Source of the DNA: Melastoma dodecandrum
Taxonomy: Eukaryota; Streptophyta; Magnoliopsida; Myrtales; Melastomataceae
DNA: 64,000 nucleotides
Direction: 5' to 3'
NCBI GenBank assembly: GCA_029817715.1
Contig: JARUPY010000607.1
Coordinates: forward strand, 6,386,001-6,450,000
Below are positions 34,082-44,490 of the stretch, in pieces. The notes under the pieces are model-generated. The model saw nothing but the letters and a program-made list of their open reading frames with translations. It did not search any database and was not told where the DNA came from. The number at the start of each line of letters is the position of its first letter. Within the stretch, counting starts at the first letter, position 1. A program made the translations under genes and the position numbers.

Positions 34082-37000
34082 ATGGCTGAAAACTATAATG
34101 TGCCTAAACCACATGTTGGGAATCCTCCCATTTTCGATAGTAAGAATTTTGCCTACTGGAAAATTCGTATGAGCGCACTTGTTGATGCTATTGATGAAGA
34201 CTTATGGTCTTATATAGAAGATGGTCCTCCTTCTATACTACAGAACCAACGATTTGATCGAGAAGGTCATCCTACATGGGAATACCTTAAGATCAGACGA
34301 CTCACTAAAACGGCAAAGTATTTGATGTTCAATGCTATGTCTGAAGGTGAATTCGTCAAACTTTCAACTTGCACTTCGGGCAAGGAAATCTGGGATAAAC
34401 TTGTCACCATGTACATTGGGACAGACCAGATAAGAGAAACTAAGGTGAATTTTTTAATTCACCAATACGAAAACTTCACTATGAAGGCTGATGAATCTGT
34501 AGAACAGATGTTCCAGAGACTCAACCTTCTAGTTGATGCCCTAACTCATTTGGGCAAAACTTATCAAAATTCTGAACTAGTTCGAAAGGTTTTGCGTACT
34601 CTACCCAAATCATGGGAAGCCAAGAAAACGGCTATAGAAGAAGCTAAAGACCTCTCTACTCTTCGACTAGATCAGTTGATGAGCTCCTTAATCTCGTATG
34701 AGATGGAAAGATCCTCTCAACCAGATATAAAGATAGCACCCGTTGCTTTCAAAGCATCAGAAGAACCTACAGAAGGGTCAGATGATGAAGCTGAAGCTGA
34801 TTCGGATGATGAACTCGCAATGATAGCTAAACGACTTTTGCGGTTCGCCTCCAAAAAGCGCTTCAATAAGAGAAGCCAAAATCACATGGACCCAAAGTTG
34901 GTCACATGCTTTGAATGCAAAAAGAAAGGACACTACAAAACAGAATATCCTTTACTTAAAGAAAACGAGAAACCTTCTCCTAAACACAAGTTCAAGAAAG
35001 CAATAGCTTCTTGGGCAGAACTTGATGATTCTGATGATGAGGAAGCACAAATGTGCCTCACAACTCACACAGAAACTCAAAATGAACTTAATACCTGCTT
35101 TCAAACAGAAACTGTTGAAAGTGAATGGTATTTGGATAGTGGATGCTCCAGGCACATGACTGGAAACCCATCCAAATTCTCTCAACTGACTCTACAATGT
35201 GGAGGGTCGGTTAAATTTGGTGACAATAGCAAAGGCTCTGTCATCGGCAAAGGTACCATTGGAAGTTCTGACTCCATGGTCATCGATGAGGTTCTGTTGG
35301 TTACAGAACTCAAACATAATTTGCTGAGCATTAGCCAGCTTTGTGACAAAGGTTATAAAATAACTTTTGATCAAGACAAGTGTTCCGGAATCCTGAACAA
35401 TGAAGTTCGCTTCATTGGGACTCGTAAGAGGAACATCTATACCTTGACTCAGAATAGCTTCTGTACTACAGAAAACTGCCTTCTGACAGTCAAAGATGAA
35501 AGCCTACTATGGCATAGAAGGTTGGGACACTCCAACTTCAAACTGTTATCCAAGCTTGTGAGAAAGGATTTAGTTAAGGGTTTACCTAACATCCGTTTCG
35601 AGCATGACAGCTTCTGTAAAGCATGTTCACTTGGAAAACAAACTAAATCTTCATTCAAATCCAAGAATGAAGTTTCTACTTCTCAACCTCTTGAACTTCT
35701 ACATATGGACTATTCGGACCTACTAGAGTTCAGAGTGTCGGCGGTAGAAAATACTGTCTAGTTGTGGTTGATGACTACTCTAGATACACGTGGGTTAAAT
35801 TTCTAACTCACAAGAGCGATGCTTTTGAAACTTTCATTAAGCTAGCTAAGAAATTACAGAATGAAATTGGATCTTCTGTAAAAGCTATAAGAACGGATCA
35901 TGGTACTGAGTTTGAAAACCATGACTTCGCTACTTTCTGTGACGAACATGGTATCGATCACAATTTTTCTGCTCCTTATACTCCTCAACAGAATGGAGTA
36001 GCAGAACGGAAAAATAGAACTCTAATAGACATGGCTAGAACCATGATGTGTGAGAGCTCTGCTCCACAGAACCTATGGGCAGAAGCTGTTAATACAGCCT
36101 GCTACATATCAAATAGGGTTCTACTCAGACCCATACTTGAGAAAACTCCCTATCAACTATACAGGGGGAGAAAACCGAACATCTCCTATTTCCACTCCTT
36201 TGGAAGTCCATGTTTCATTTTGAGACCTTCTAAGGACAATTTAGGAAAGTTCGAAGCTAAGACGGATGAGGGCATCTTTCTTGGATACTCTGTGTCTAGC
36301 AAAGCTTATAGAGTTCTGAACAAAAGAACTTCTACTATAGAGGAGTCTATTAATGTAAAAATTAATGACCTTCCTACTATCATTACAAGAGATGTTATAT
36401 CTCAAGAACCTACAGAAGATGCTGTAGAACCTCTACCCTCTACGAAAGAGAAGGGTGAACCTTCTGTTCATGAATCTAAAAATGATCTTGAACAAACAAA
36501 TGACAATTCTGAAGAACATTCTCAAAATAATCAACTAAGTGATATTAGAGCACCTGCTCTTTATCAAAGACGACATCCTATAGACCAAGTCATAGGAGAT
36601 CTTAACAGAGGCATACAGACAAGACGTTTTGTAAACGCCTTCTATGAACACTCGGCTTTTCTATCACAGAAAGAGCCAGATAATATCGATGTAGCTCTAA
36701 ATGATCCAAATTGGATACTTGCTATGCAAGAGGAGCTTGATCAATTCGAAAGGAGCAAAGTGTGGTCACTTGTTCCTAAACCTGACAACCGTTCCATCAT
36801 TGGAACTAAATGGGCCTTCAGGAACAAACTAAATGAGTCCGGCATTGTTGTGAGGAACAAGGCCCGACTCGTTGCTAAGGGGTACTCTCAACAAGAGGGT
36901 ATCGACTTTAATGAGACATTTGCTCCTGTAGCTCGACTCGAGGCAATACGAATGTTATTAGCCTATGCATGTTTTAACAACTTTAAGTTGTACCAAATGG

Positions 37001-38197
37001 ACGTAAAAAATGCATTCCTCAATGGAGAAATCAAGGAAGAGGTCTATGTAAGTCAACCTCCTGGTTTCGAGGATCTGCAACACAGAAACTACGTCTATAA
37101 ACACTCCAGAGCTCTATATGGTCTTAAACAGCTCCTAGAGCATGGTATGAGAGACTTAGCACCTTCCTTGTCGAAAAGGGCTACAATAGAGGAAGAGTAG
37201 ATACTACTCTCTTTCTCAAACACAGAAGCAATCATCTCATTGTTGTCCAGATCTATGTCGATGACATTATCTTTGGATCAACTGATGAAACGCTCTGTGA
37301 TGAATTCTCCAAGCTCATGACAAGTGAGTTTGAGATGAGCATGATGGGAGAACTTACGCTCTTTCTTGGTTTACAAATTCAGCAATCTGCAGAAGGTACA
37401 TTCTTACATCAAGAAAAGTACACTAAGCAGCTTCTGAAGAAATTCGGCCTAGAAGGCACGAAACCATTGTCTACTCCAATGGGTACAAATACTCAATTGG
37501 ACAAAGACGAAAACGGTAAAGAAGTGGATAGTAAGCTCTACAGAAGCATGATAGTTCTCTTATGTACCTTACAGCTTCTAGACCTGACATACTATTTAGT
37601 GTGTGTCTCTGTGCTAGATTTCAATCAGCACCTAAAAAATCTCATATGACTGCGGTCAAGAGAATCTTTAGATATCTACAGGGTTCCATAAATCTTGGCA
37701 TCTGGTATTCAAAGAAATCAAACTTTGATCTGAATGGATATTCTGATGCAGACTTCGCAGGAAGTAAGGTAGACATAAAAAGTACAAGTGGTACTTGTCA
37801 GCTCATGGGAAACATGTTGATTTCATGGTTTTCTAAGAAGCAGACTTCTGTTGCCCTCTCCACTGCAGAAGCTGAATATGTAGCAGCTGCAAGCTGCTGT
37901 GCACAACTCCTGTGGATGAAACAACAACTTGAGGACTACGGTCTCTCATTTACAAAAATTCCGATCAAATGTGATAATACTAGTGCTATTAGCCTAGCTA
38001 AGAATCCAGTGTATCACTCTCGATCGAAGCATATCGAACTCAGACATCACTTTCTGAGAGATAATGTACAACAGGGTTCTGTTAGTGTGGAATACATTAA
38101 CACTGAACACCAATTGGCTGATATCTTTACTAAGCCTCTGGATAAAGAAAAATTTTTCTTTTTCAGAAGTGAATTAGGAATCTGCCATCCTCTGTAA
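34082..38197 (+). pseudogene. Sirevirus-like gag-pol with three frameshifts
   Basis: The ATG at 34082 opens a 559-codon frame. It holds a gag with a CX2CX4HX4 knuckle whose last ligand is Tyr289 instead of Cys (C276, C279, H284), and a protease with DSG at residues 352-354. The integrase zinc-binding part (HRRLGHSN...CKACSLGK) follows. A one-base loss near 35706 ends it at 35761. The next frame (to 37200) carries the integrase core ([20 protein letters not shown]) and the start of RT ([20 protein letters not shown]). A second shift near 37135 precedes the YVDD catalytic box at 37254-37265, and a third near 37550 precedes RNase H (YSDADFAGS, STAEAEYVA, HIELRHHFLRD), ending at 38197. Without these breaks it would be a standard copia gag-PR-IN-RT-RH polyprotein. 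Confidence 0.9.
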
Positions 38198-38929
38198 TGT
38201 CTTTCATAAGACAAAGAGAAGTTAAGTAGGAACTCTAAAAACCTACTATAGAAGGTACATACTCGTACACTTCATACAGAAGGAATAATAATCCTCTATT
38301 TCTATACTACAGAAGGTACAATGTTGTACACTTTATAATAGAAGGTCGTATATTTAGTTTTCTACACAATAGAAGGTTAAATTCCACCATCTATCTTACA
38401 GAAGGTATAACAACATGTATACCTTAAATCTAACTTTAGTAATTTCCAACTAATCGGAAATTTACTTATGGAGATATCGAATATCATCCAATAAAATATT
38501 TAGATATAATCAGAAGCAAATAAAACATTTGTTTTGATCTATATCGTCCTTATTAGGAAATTAAAAATCCTAATAATTTATATCTGGATACAATACTCCA
38601 TTATATTTGGCTCTTCTATGATGAAGAAGCTTCAACAGAAGGTGACGAAGGATTTACTTGCCTTGAAAAGCAAACTGCCTCACTCGAATCAAATCAAGGA
38701 AATAAAATTTCCTTCCCTCTTGTCTCTGATGCATGTCAGTTTGATATGACATCTCGAAGAGATCATTTAAGCGGGAAAATATTTTATTCCCATAAACCAC
38801 CTTTGTAAGCCAACTTAAAAACCCAAAACCGTCACCTTCTTCTTCACACCACCCGCAGATCATCGCATTCCCTTTCTTCTTCTCTCTCGTTTTGCCCTAA
38901 AACTCCCAGACCTTCGTTCTTCATCATCC
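38198..38929 (+). other. Spacer between RNase H and the third ORF
   Basis: AT-rich, with repeated ACAGAAGGTA/ATAGAAGGT words (38240-38410), the same word family as in the LTR and leader. No ORF longer than 71 codons. It probably includes the leader of any subgenomic RNA for the downstream ORF. Confidence 0.5.
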
Positions 38930-40624
38930 ATGGCACCCAAGGAAAAATCCTTGAGGAAAAAGGCTAAGGCCGAAAGAAAGAAGGCTCGCGCCTCTGGATC
39001 GGAGAAGCCTGCATCATCTGCGAGCAGGACTCCATCCCCTTCCTCGCCGGAAAAACCCATCTCTCCTACGAAGGACCAAACCATTCCTGCTGTTGTGGAG
39101 ACCCACGATGACATGCAACCGCTCTCCAAGGACAAGGAACTTGAAAAAGCCCAAATCCAAGTGGAAGAGAAAGCACATGAGGGATCCCTGGTCGCTGCGA
39201 CAGAGGAGCCCCCTGTCCCTGAACCCTCTGCCAAGGGTTCTTCTGCGGCTGTCATCCCTGATGCATCAAAGGTCGCCACTCCTGAAGAGAATGCTGAGTC
39301 TGATGAGGAGGTGGAAATACCCCTTGTCGATGATGCACCAGAGGAACCAGATGAGGAAGCTCTTACTCCTGTTATCTCGGTCTCCCCTGATCTCAAGCAG
39401 AAGGGTGTTGCCTCTGCATCTAACAAGGCTACCCAGAAGCCTGCAACACCCTCTGGAACAAAGCTTCTCCATGATGCCATTAAGTCAAGAGGTGTATCCT
39501 CACGGACTAGGCTGAAACGGAAAGAGCCTGAGACTGTCAGCACCTCTCTTGTCAAAGCGGCTGCAAAGAAAACCAAGTCCCCGGAGAAATCTGTTCCCGT
39601 GGACACCTTCGCTGAAGGGCTGGATACCTTCATATTTCCGGTAAACCCTCTGGTCTCTAGAACGGAGATAGAAACTGTGCTTGCCGATACCAAATTGCCC
39701 AAATGTGATGTTGCTGGTCGACAGTTCGCTGCCTTCAAGCGCATTGATTTTAATTGGTTTAAGGCAAATGATCTTGACATTGCTCCATTGCTTGAGAAAG
39801 TTGGTCTGAAAACCTTCTGTGAGACATATGCAGAGGTGGCCGTCTCTCGCCTGAGAGAGTTCTATGGTAACATTACGTTCCATGAACAAGGACCTCATGT
39901 CCAGCTCATCAAAACAGTGATCGAAGGGGTTCCGCTTGTTTTCTCTGCGCATGATGTTAACCAATTGTTTGGCTGTGAGGAATATGACCCACTGTCAGAT
40001 CTTGGAAAGGAGGAATCCTACAGCATCATCATGGGGGAAAGAGTCCAGTCGGACAAATACCTAGAGTCCACAAAGTTGGAACTCAAGACTCGTGTATTGC
40101 ACCGAGTTGTGCTATTCTGCCTCTTGCCAAGGACCGGGAGCATTGACACCATCACTTCAATTGATGCGTCACTGATGGCTCACATCATGAAGGGAATCCC
40201 TTTCAACCTTGGTTTGCTGGTATTCTCACATATGAAACGTTGTTGCAATACCACAGGAAAGGCTCTGCCTTATGGCCAGGTAATTCCCGGCCTTCTTAAG
40301 CCTGCCCGTGTTTCTACTGATGCATCTGCTTTCCAAGAGAAATGGAAGGTTGGTACCTTTGGGCACCAGATCATAGCCAGCATGCATTATGTAAGGAAGT
40401 GCTCCACCTGGACTCGCAAAGGGAAGTCACAGGACACCATTGAGGATGATGAGGATATGCCCCTATTTGCCAGAGTGTCCAGAAAGGCTGCTGCTGCACC
40501 TTCTGCTTCTGCCTCTGCAGTAAATGGAACATCCTCCTGGAACAAACTGCTCTCCTCAAAGACCTCCAGCAGAAGGCTGTGGCCAATGAGGAAGATATGC
40601 GCGTCCTATGTGAAATGGTTGTGA
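38930..40624 (+). CDS. Third ORF of the Sirevirus-like element: PF20167-like protein in the env-like position
   Basis: Intact 564-codon frame. Residues 1-60 are very basic and Ser/Pro-rich (PKEKSLRKKAKAERKKARAS). Residues 60-210 are acidic and low-complexity. Residues about 230-490 form a folded domain: LREFYGNITF, then VIEGVPLVFSAHDVNQLFG, LHRVVLFCLLPRTGSIDTIT and ALPYGQVIPGLLKPARV. That pattern resembles the plant transposon domain Transposase_32 (PF20167), also seen in the minus-strand genes at 25.7-26.9 and 44.2/31.1 kb. Sireviruses often carry an env-like ORF here, but I see no signal peptide or convincing membrane segment, so an envelope role is not supported. The last 28 or so residues look frameshifted: another frame continues as a coiled coil (LCEMVVNLTRELERQAKV) to a stop at 40710. 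Function unknown. Confidence 0.7.
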   Translation: MAPKEKSLRKKAKAERKKARASGSEKPASSASRTPSPSSPEKPISPTKDQTIPAVVETHDDMQPLSKDKELEKAQIQVEEKAHEGSLVAATEEPPVPEPSAKGSSAAVIPDASKVATPEENAESDEEVEIPLVDDAPEEPDEEALTPVISVSPDLKQKGVASASNKATQKPATPSGTKLLHDAIKSRGVSSRTRLKRKEPETVSTSLVKAAAKKTKSPEKSVPVDTFAEGLDTFIFPVNPLVSRTEIETVLADTKLPKCDVAGRQFAAFKRIDFNWFKANDLDIAPLLEKVGLKTFCETYAEVAVSRLREFYGNITFHEQGPHVQLIKTVIEGVPLVFSAHDVNQLFGCEEYDPLSDLGKEESYSIIMGERVQSDKYLESTKLELKTRVLHRVVLFCLLPRTGSIDTITSIDASLMAHIMKGIPFNLGLLVFSHMKRCCNTTGKALPYGQVIPGLLKPARVSTDASAFQEKWKVGTFGHQIIASMHYVRKCSTWTRKGKSQDTIEDDEDMPLFARVSRKAAAAPSASASAVNGTSSWNKLLSSKTSSRRLWPMRKICASYVKWL

Positions 40625-41003
40625 ACCTGACTCGCGAGCTGGAACGCCAGGCAAAGGTTATCCGTGATAATCTTAATGAAATCCCTTCTGAGGAGGAAGA
40701 GGAAAAATGAACTCTCTTGATGTTCTCTCTTTTTCGCATTTCTAGCTAGACCAAAAACTACTTTCTGTGGTCTACTAGATTGTAATAAGTGCCACCTAAT
40801 AGACACATTTCCTTCTGCAATATGGTATTGAACTTTCTGTCACATTTTCTGCACCACATTCTGCATGACGGTTTTGCACTCTCTGCTCTACCCTCTGCGA
40901 GAATTTAAACTACTTTCTGCACGTTGGTTATGAATGCTATGTCATACCTTCTGTGAGAAACTTACTCTTCTTTTTCAACCTTCATTCAACTTCTTTTTGA
41001 TGT

Positions 41004-41466
41004 GACAAAAAGGGGGAGAAAATTGTGTTGAGGGGGAGTACCTAGCTCTGTATTGGTTATAGAAAAATTCTTGATTTTCTATAACTAAATGGGTCGTAGA
41101 AGGCTATACCGTCTACGGTATAGAAGCCTATGAGACTGATACAGCTCATAATCGCAACCTTCTGCAGGGAATGCGATTCGTGATCTTTTTAAAGTCACTA
41201 TTGCTGGGAGTGCAGAAATGAAATACCATCATTTTTTTCGGGCTAAATACAGAAGCTCCACGCTCTGTATAAATCACAGAAACTTTTGTGCTCTGTAAAT
41301 AACCTTCTTTATAACAGAATCTTCTATGCTCTGTTTCACAGAAACCTTATGGTTCTGTACAAACGCGAGACTCTTACTCTCATCTATTTAGGGGGAGTTA
41401 GGGGGAGTTCTTGCGAAAACATTTCCCTCAACGATGAATGTTTTGTCATCATCAAAAAGGGGGAGA
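41004..41466 (+). other. Multiple polypurine tracts before the 3' LTR
   Basis: AAAAAGGGGGAGA-type tracts occur at 41007-41020, 41030-41039, 41390-41398, 41400-41408 and, directly before the LTR, 41454-41466. Repeated PPT-like sequences are a described feature of Sirevirus genomes. The last one is positioned to prime plus-strand synthesis. Confidence 0.8.
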
Positions 41467-41467
41467 T

Positions 41468-43747
41468 TGTTGGGACGGTTTTGAGGATGAACCGGACCCT
41501 CTGTACTACAGAAGGTTGAACATTCTATTCTACAGAAGCTTCTCTTGATGAGGATCTTTTTGTAAGAATCATTGTTGTAATTAAATGATTAGTAAATGAT
41601 TATTTAATTACGAAATTAGATTAGTCTGATTAAGATAATCGTCTGATCAAATTTACACGATTTGGTTTCCAAGTAATCATATTGGAGATATTATTTCTTA
41701 TAGAAGGAAATGTATCCTCTATATATGGAAAGGTTCTATTGTTTAGTCTACAAGCTTCTGTAAGCTTACTTGACCAACATACGAACGTTATTTGGATGCA
41801 AATCAACTACCACCTGTCCAGATACACTCTCACGTGTGTCTTTATCAGGATGGAAGTGATTTTAATTCATTTGGAAGCAAATCAACGATTGTTTCCAACT
41901 GTAGAAGGTTATCGAGCAGAACCTTCTGCGATACCTTCTGTGGAGCACTATTCATGGAAAATATATCATAATTCTATTCTGATTTATTCTCTACCAGAAT
42001 ACTTGCACGTATATATTATTTCTGTATATAAATCATTTTGTAAACTAATTCTTTATTTCACATTTTGCAGATTACGTTTTATATTTTCCCTTTGTATTTT
42101 CTTCTTGAAATTTTGTGTATAAATAGCCACGCCCTCTCTCCCATTAACAACAGTTCATACTCAACGGAAACATCCATCCCATTCTGTCCAGAGAGAGCGT
42201 GTGCTTGAGCTTTAGTTCTTTCATTCGTTCGAGTTAGTCACACGAGGAGCACTACCGGCGGAAGCTGCATCGTTGGTGAAACCTTTTGGGTGATTGACTC
42301 GGGGGCTCGAGGGACTCGGTTGGAAGCTGCAGGATACGTTGTTGGAAGCGTGTGTACGTGGGCAACGTGCAGTGGACCGAAGAGAAGTGCTGAACCTCAG
42401 GACCACAGAAGGTGAGGGACTAACCAGTTTTTGTTGTGTAGAGCTCTGTGTCCAGGAACCTAGGAGGGAGGTTGCCGTCTGCTTGCGTGGGGTTTGCCAC
42501 GTGGTTGCACAGGGTCTGCAGCGTGCTTGCGTAGGGTATGCTACGTGCTTGTGTGGGGTACGCCACATAGTCGCTATCTCGAGGAGATCGTGCAGGTCGT
42601 GTGGAGCCGCCGGAGGGAAAATCCATCCTTGAACAGGGGTCGCTGTTCGCTTGCATAGGGTCCGCTACGTGCTCGTGTGGGGTACGCTACGAAGTCGTTA
42701 TCCTTGAGGGATTGCGCATTTGCTACCTAGTTAGTCACGTTAACGCGTGCATCCTCCTGTAGTGCAGAATCTTCGGATCTGTACAACCATCTGTAGAGCA
42801 GAACCTTCAAGTCTGAATCTACTCTAGTGCAGAACCTTACGGTCTGTACATAACTCAAGTCATTTCTAATACGAACCATTTTGGTTTGTTAAAGATTGAC
42901 ACATTCTTGGTACAGAACCTTACGATCTGTGCTATACCTTCTGTGATACAGAATCCTTGGATCTGTTCTATAGAAGGTTGACGCTTACAGTACAGAATCT
43001 CTTGATCTGTGCTATAGAAGGTTAACACGTCTGACACAGAACCTTCTGGTCAGTATTGTGCCTTACCTTCTTCGACACAGAACCTTCGGTCTGTGTTGTG
43101 CCTAAGTCTCTTCGACACAGAACCTTCTGGTCTGTGTTGTGCCTAAGTCTCTTCGACACAGAACCCTCTGGTCTGTGTTGTGCGAAACTTTCTTCGACAC
43201 AGAACCTCCTGGTCTGTGTTGTGCCTAAGTTTCTACGATACAGAACCTTCTGGTCTGTGTTGTGCCTAAGTCTCTTCGACACAGAACCTCCTGGTCTGTG
43301 TTGTGCCTATGTTTCTACGATACAGAACCTTCTTGTCTGTATTGAGCCTAAGTTACTATAGTACAAAACCTCAGTGTTTGTGCTTCGTGACAAACCTCTA
43401 CGGTACAGAACCTTCTGGTCTGTGCTCTGCCACTCAAACCTCTATTGTACAGAACATACGGGTCTGCTTTTAGTTGCAATCATTTGTGTAATTTGTACAG
43501 AGATACATTTGAGTGAAAACCATCCAAATATCTGGGTGAAGAGTGGATGTAAGCAATTTGCTTAACCACTATAAAAATACTTGTGTCCAATCAAACAAAT
43601 TGCGAACACACTTGAACGTTCTGTTGTACAGAAACCTATCTACGGTTCTGTTTAACAGAAGCTTTCTTCCGCTGCGGGGTAAAACGAAAGAGCGTTAAAA
43701 TCCGAATTTGGAGATTAACACTAATTCACCCCCCTCTTAGTGTAACA
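41468..43747 (+). repeat. 3' LTR of the Sirevirus-like element
   Basis: 2280 bases, nearly identical in length and sequence to 31109-33387, with scattered substitutions and the same 40-bp tandem array at about 43020-43350. It is followed directly by the target duplication ACTTC (43748-43752). Confidence 0.92.
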
Positions 43748-44174
43748 ACTTCCCTTTCCTGTCTATCTTCAGAGGAGTCTCGATAGAATGCCCATTAATT
43801 GAGAACACAACTCCATTGGCGTTCGTACGAAGTGAACCACATGGAAGTTCATCCAAGTAACAGTAAAAACGTTTCACCTCGTCATAGTAAATTTTCCGCT
43901 CTTCCGATGCAAATTCAACTAGTCCACGCATATTCAACTTGTCAAGCATACTCATCACTAGAAAATTATTTTCTGTCCCAGAAAGCTCCACAGATACATT
44001 TCGTCATGTCTCGAGTTGTCGCCTGTATATCTGGGTACGAATGTTGGTCCATCTGATCCCTTCATACCATCTCTCCTCCTCAATGCCAATTACTAGAGGA
44101 CCATTACGACAAACCGTTGAACTAGAGGAAGCAGTAAACTTCTTACCTTTGCCTTTACGACGAATAAGATTCAT
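43748..44174 (-). pseudogene. PF20167-like copy 2, 5' part, cut off by the Sirevirus insertion
   Basis: The minus-strand frame from ATG 44174 (MNLIRRKGKGKKFTASSSST) runs toward 43748 with one in-frame TGA near 44009. That TGA is likely a decayed CGA, since it sits in ET*RNVSVELSGTENNF. It contains VKRFYCYLDELPCGSLRTNA and VVFSINGHSIETPLKI, aligned with VRQFYTYLYKYGHGEYRTIV and FFNFDASMLEAAL of copy 1. The gene then meets the 3' LTR and resumes at 31108. The two ends share ACTTC, as expected for an insertion. Confidence 0.65.
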
Positions 44175-44490
44175 TTTCCTTCACCTACACCGGGTAGTGT
44201 CCTGGGAGACAACGGACTCCCTTAGGAGGGACTGGAGAGATTCGGGGGTGTTTGGACTATGGTAGACTAGAGGATGCCCAGTGTAGAAGGGTGGGGGGTG
44301 AACTGTGGGGAGAAGGGTGTCGGACGAGAGAGAAGTGTAGAGCGGCAGAAACAAGAGGAGATGCGATCTAGTCAGGGTAGGGTAGGGTTTCAAATTTAAA
44401 ATTGGTTTTATTTTGTAATCTTGTTCCCCGGCAACCGGAATGCCACATAACCTAAATTCGGCATTTCGGATTATGCAGGATTGCCCGTAA
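44175..44490. repeat. 5' flank of PF20167-like copy 2, with a GGATTGCC motif cluster
   Basis: The promoter-proximal part (44175-44400) has no ORF of note. At 44425-44485, CCGGCAACCGGAATGCC, GGCATTTCGGATTATG and AGGATTGCCCG are relatives of the zone's repeat. It is the rightmost occurrence of the motif and may mark the outer edge of the repeat-flanked zone. Confidence 0.45.

Larger units (their letters stand above)
31109..43747 (+). mobile_element. Sirevirus-like Ty1/copia retrotransposon, 12.6 kb, near-complete
   Basis: Two LTRs of 2279 and 2280 bases begin TGTTGGGACGG and end (G/T)AACA. They are flanked by a perfect 5-bp duplication ACTTC (31104-31108 and 43748-43752). In order come the PBS, a long leader, gag-pol, a third ORF and several polypurine tracts. 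RT-region wording ([20 protein letters not shown]), LTR length, a downstream extra ORF and repeated AGGGGGAG tracts fit the Sirevirus lineage. LTR differences, compared by eye in parts, are a few percent, so the insertion is fairly young but not recent. Three frameshifts in gag-pol make it non-autonomous now. It lies inside the minus-strand PF20167-like copy 2. Confidence 0.9.

Noticed and set aside
38860..39780. 306-codon minus-strand ORF, Ser/Thr/Ala-rich
   Set aside because: It lies opposite the third Sirevirus ORF, whose biased acidic/basic codons leave the complementary strand open. Its composition mirrors the plus-strand protein and it shows no domain.
38930..40624. Calling the third Sirevirus ORF a viral envelope protein
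   Set aside because: The position fits the env-like slot, but no signal peptide, glycoprotein-like cysteines or membrane anchor is visible, and the motif order fits the PF20167-type domain better.
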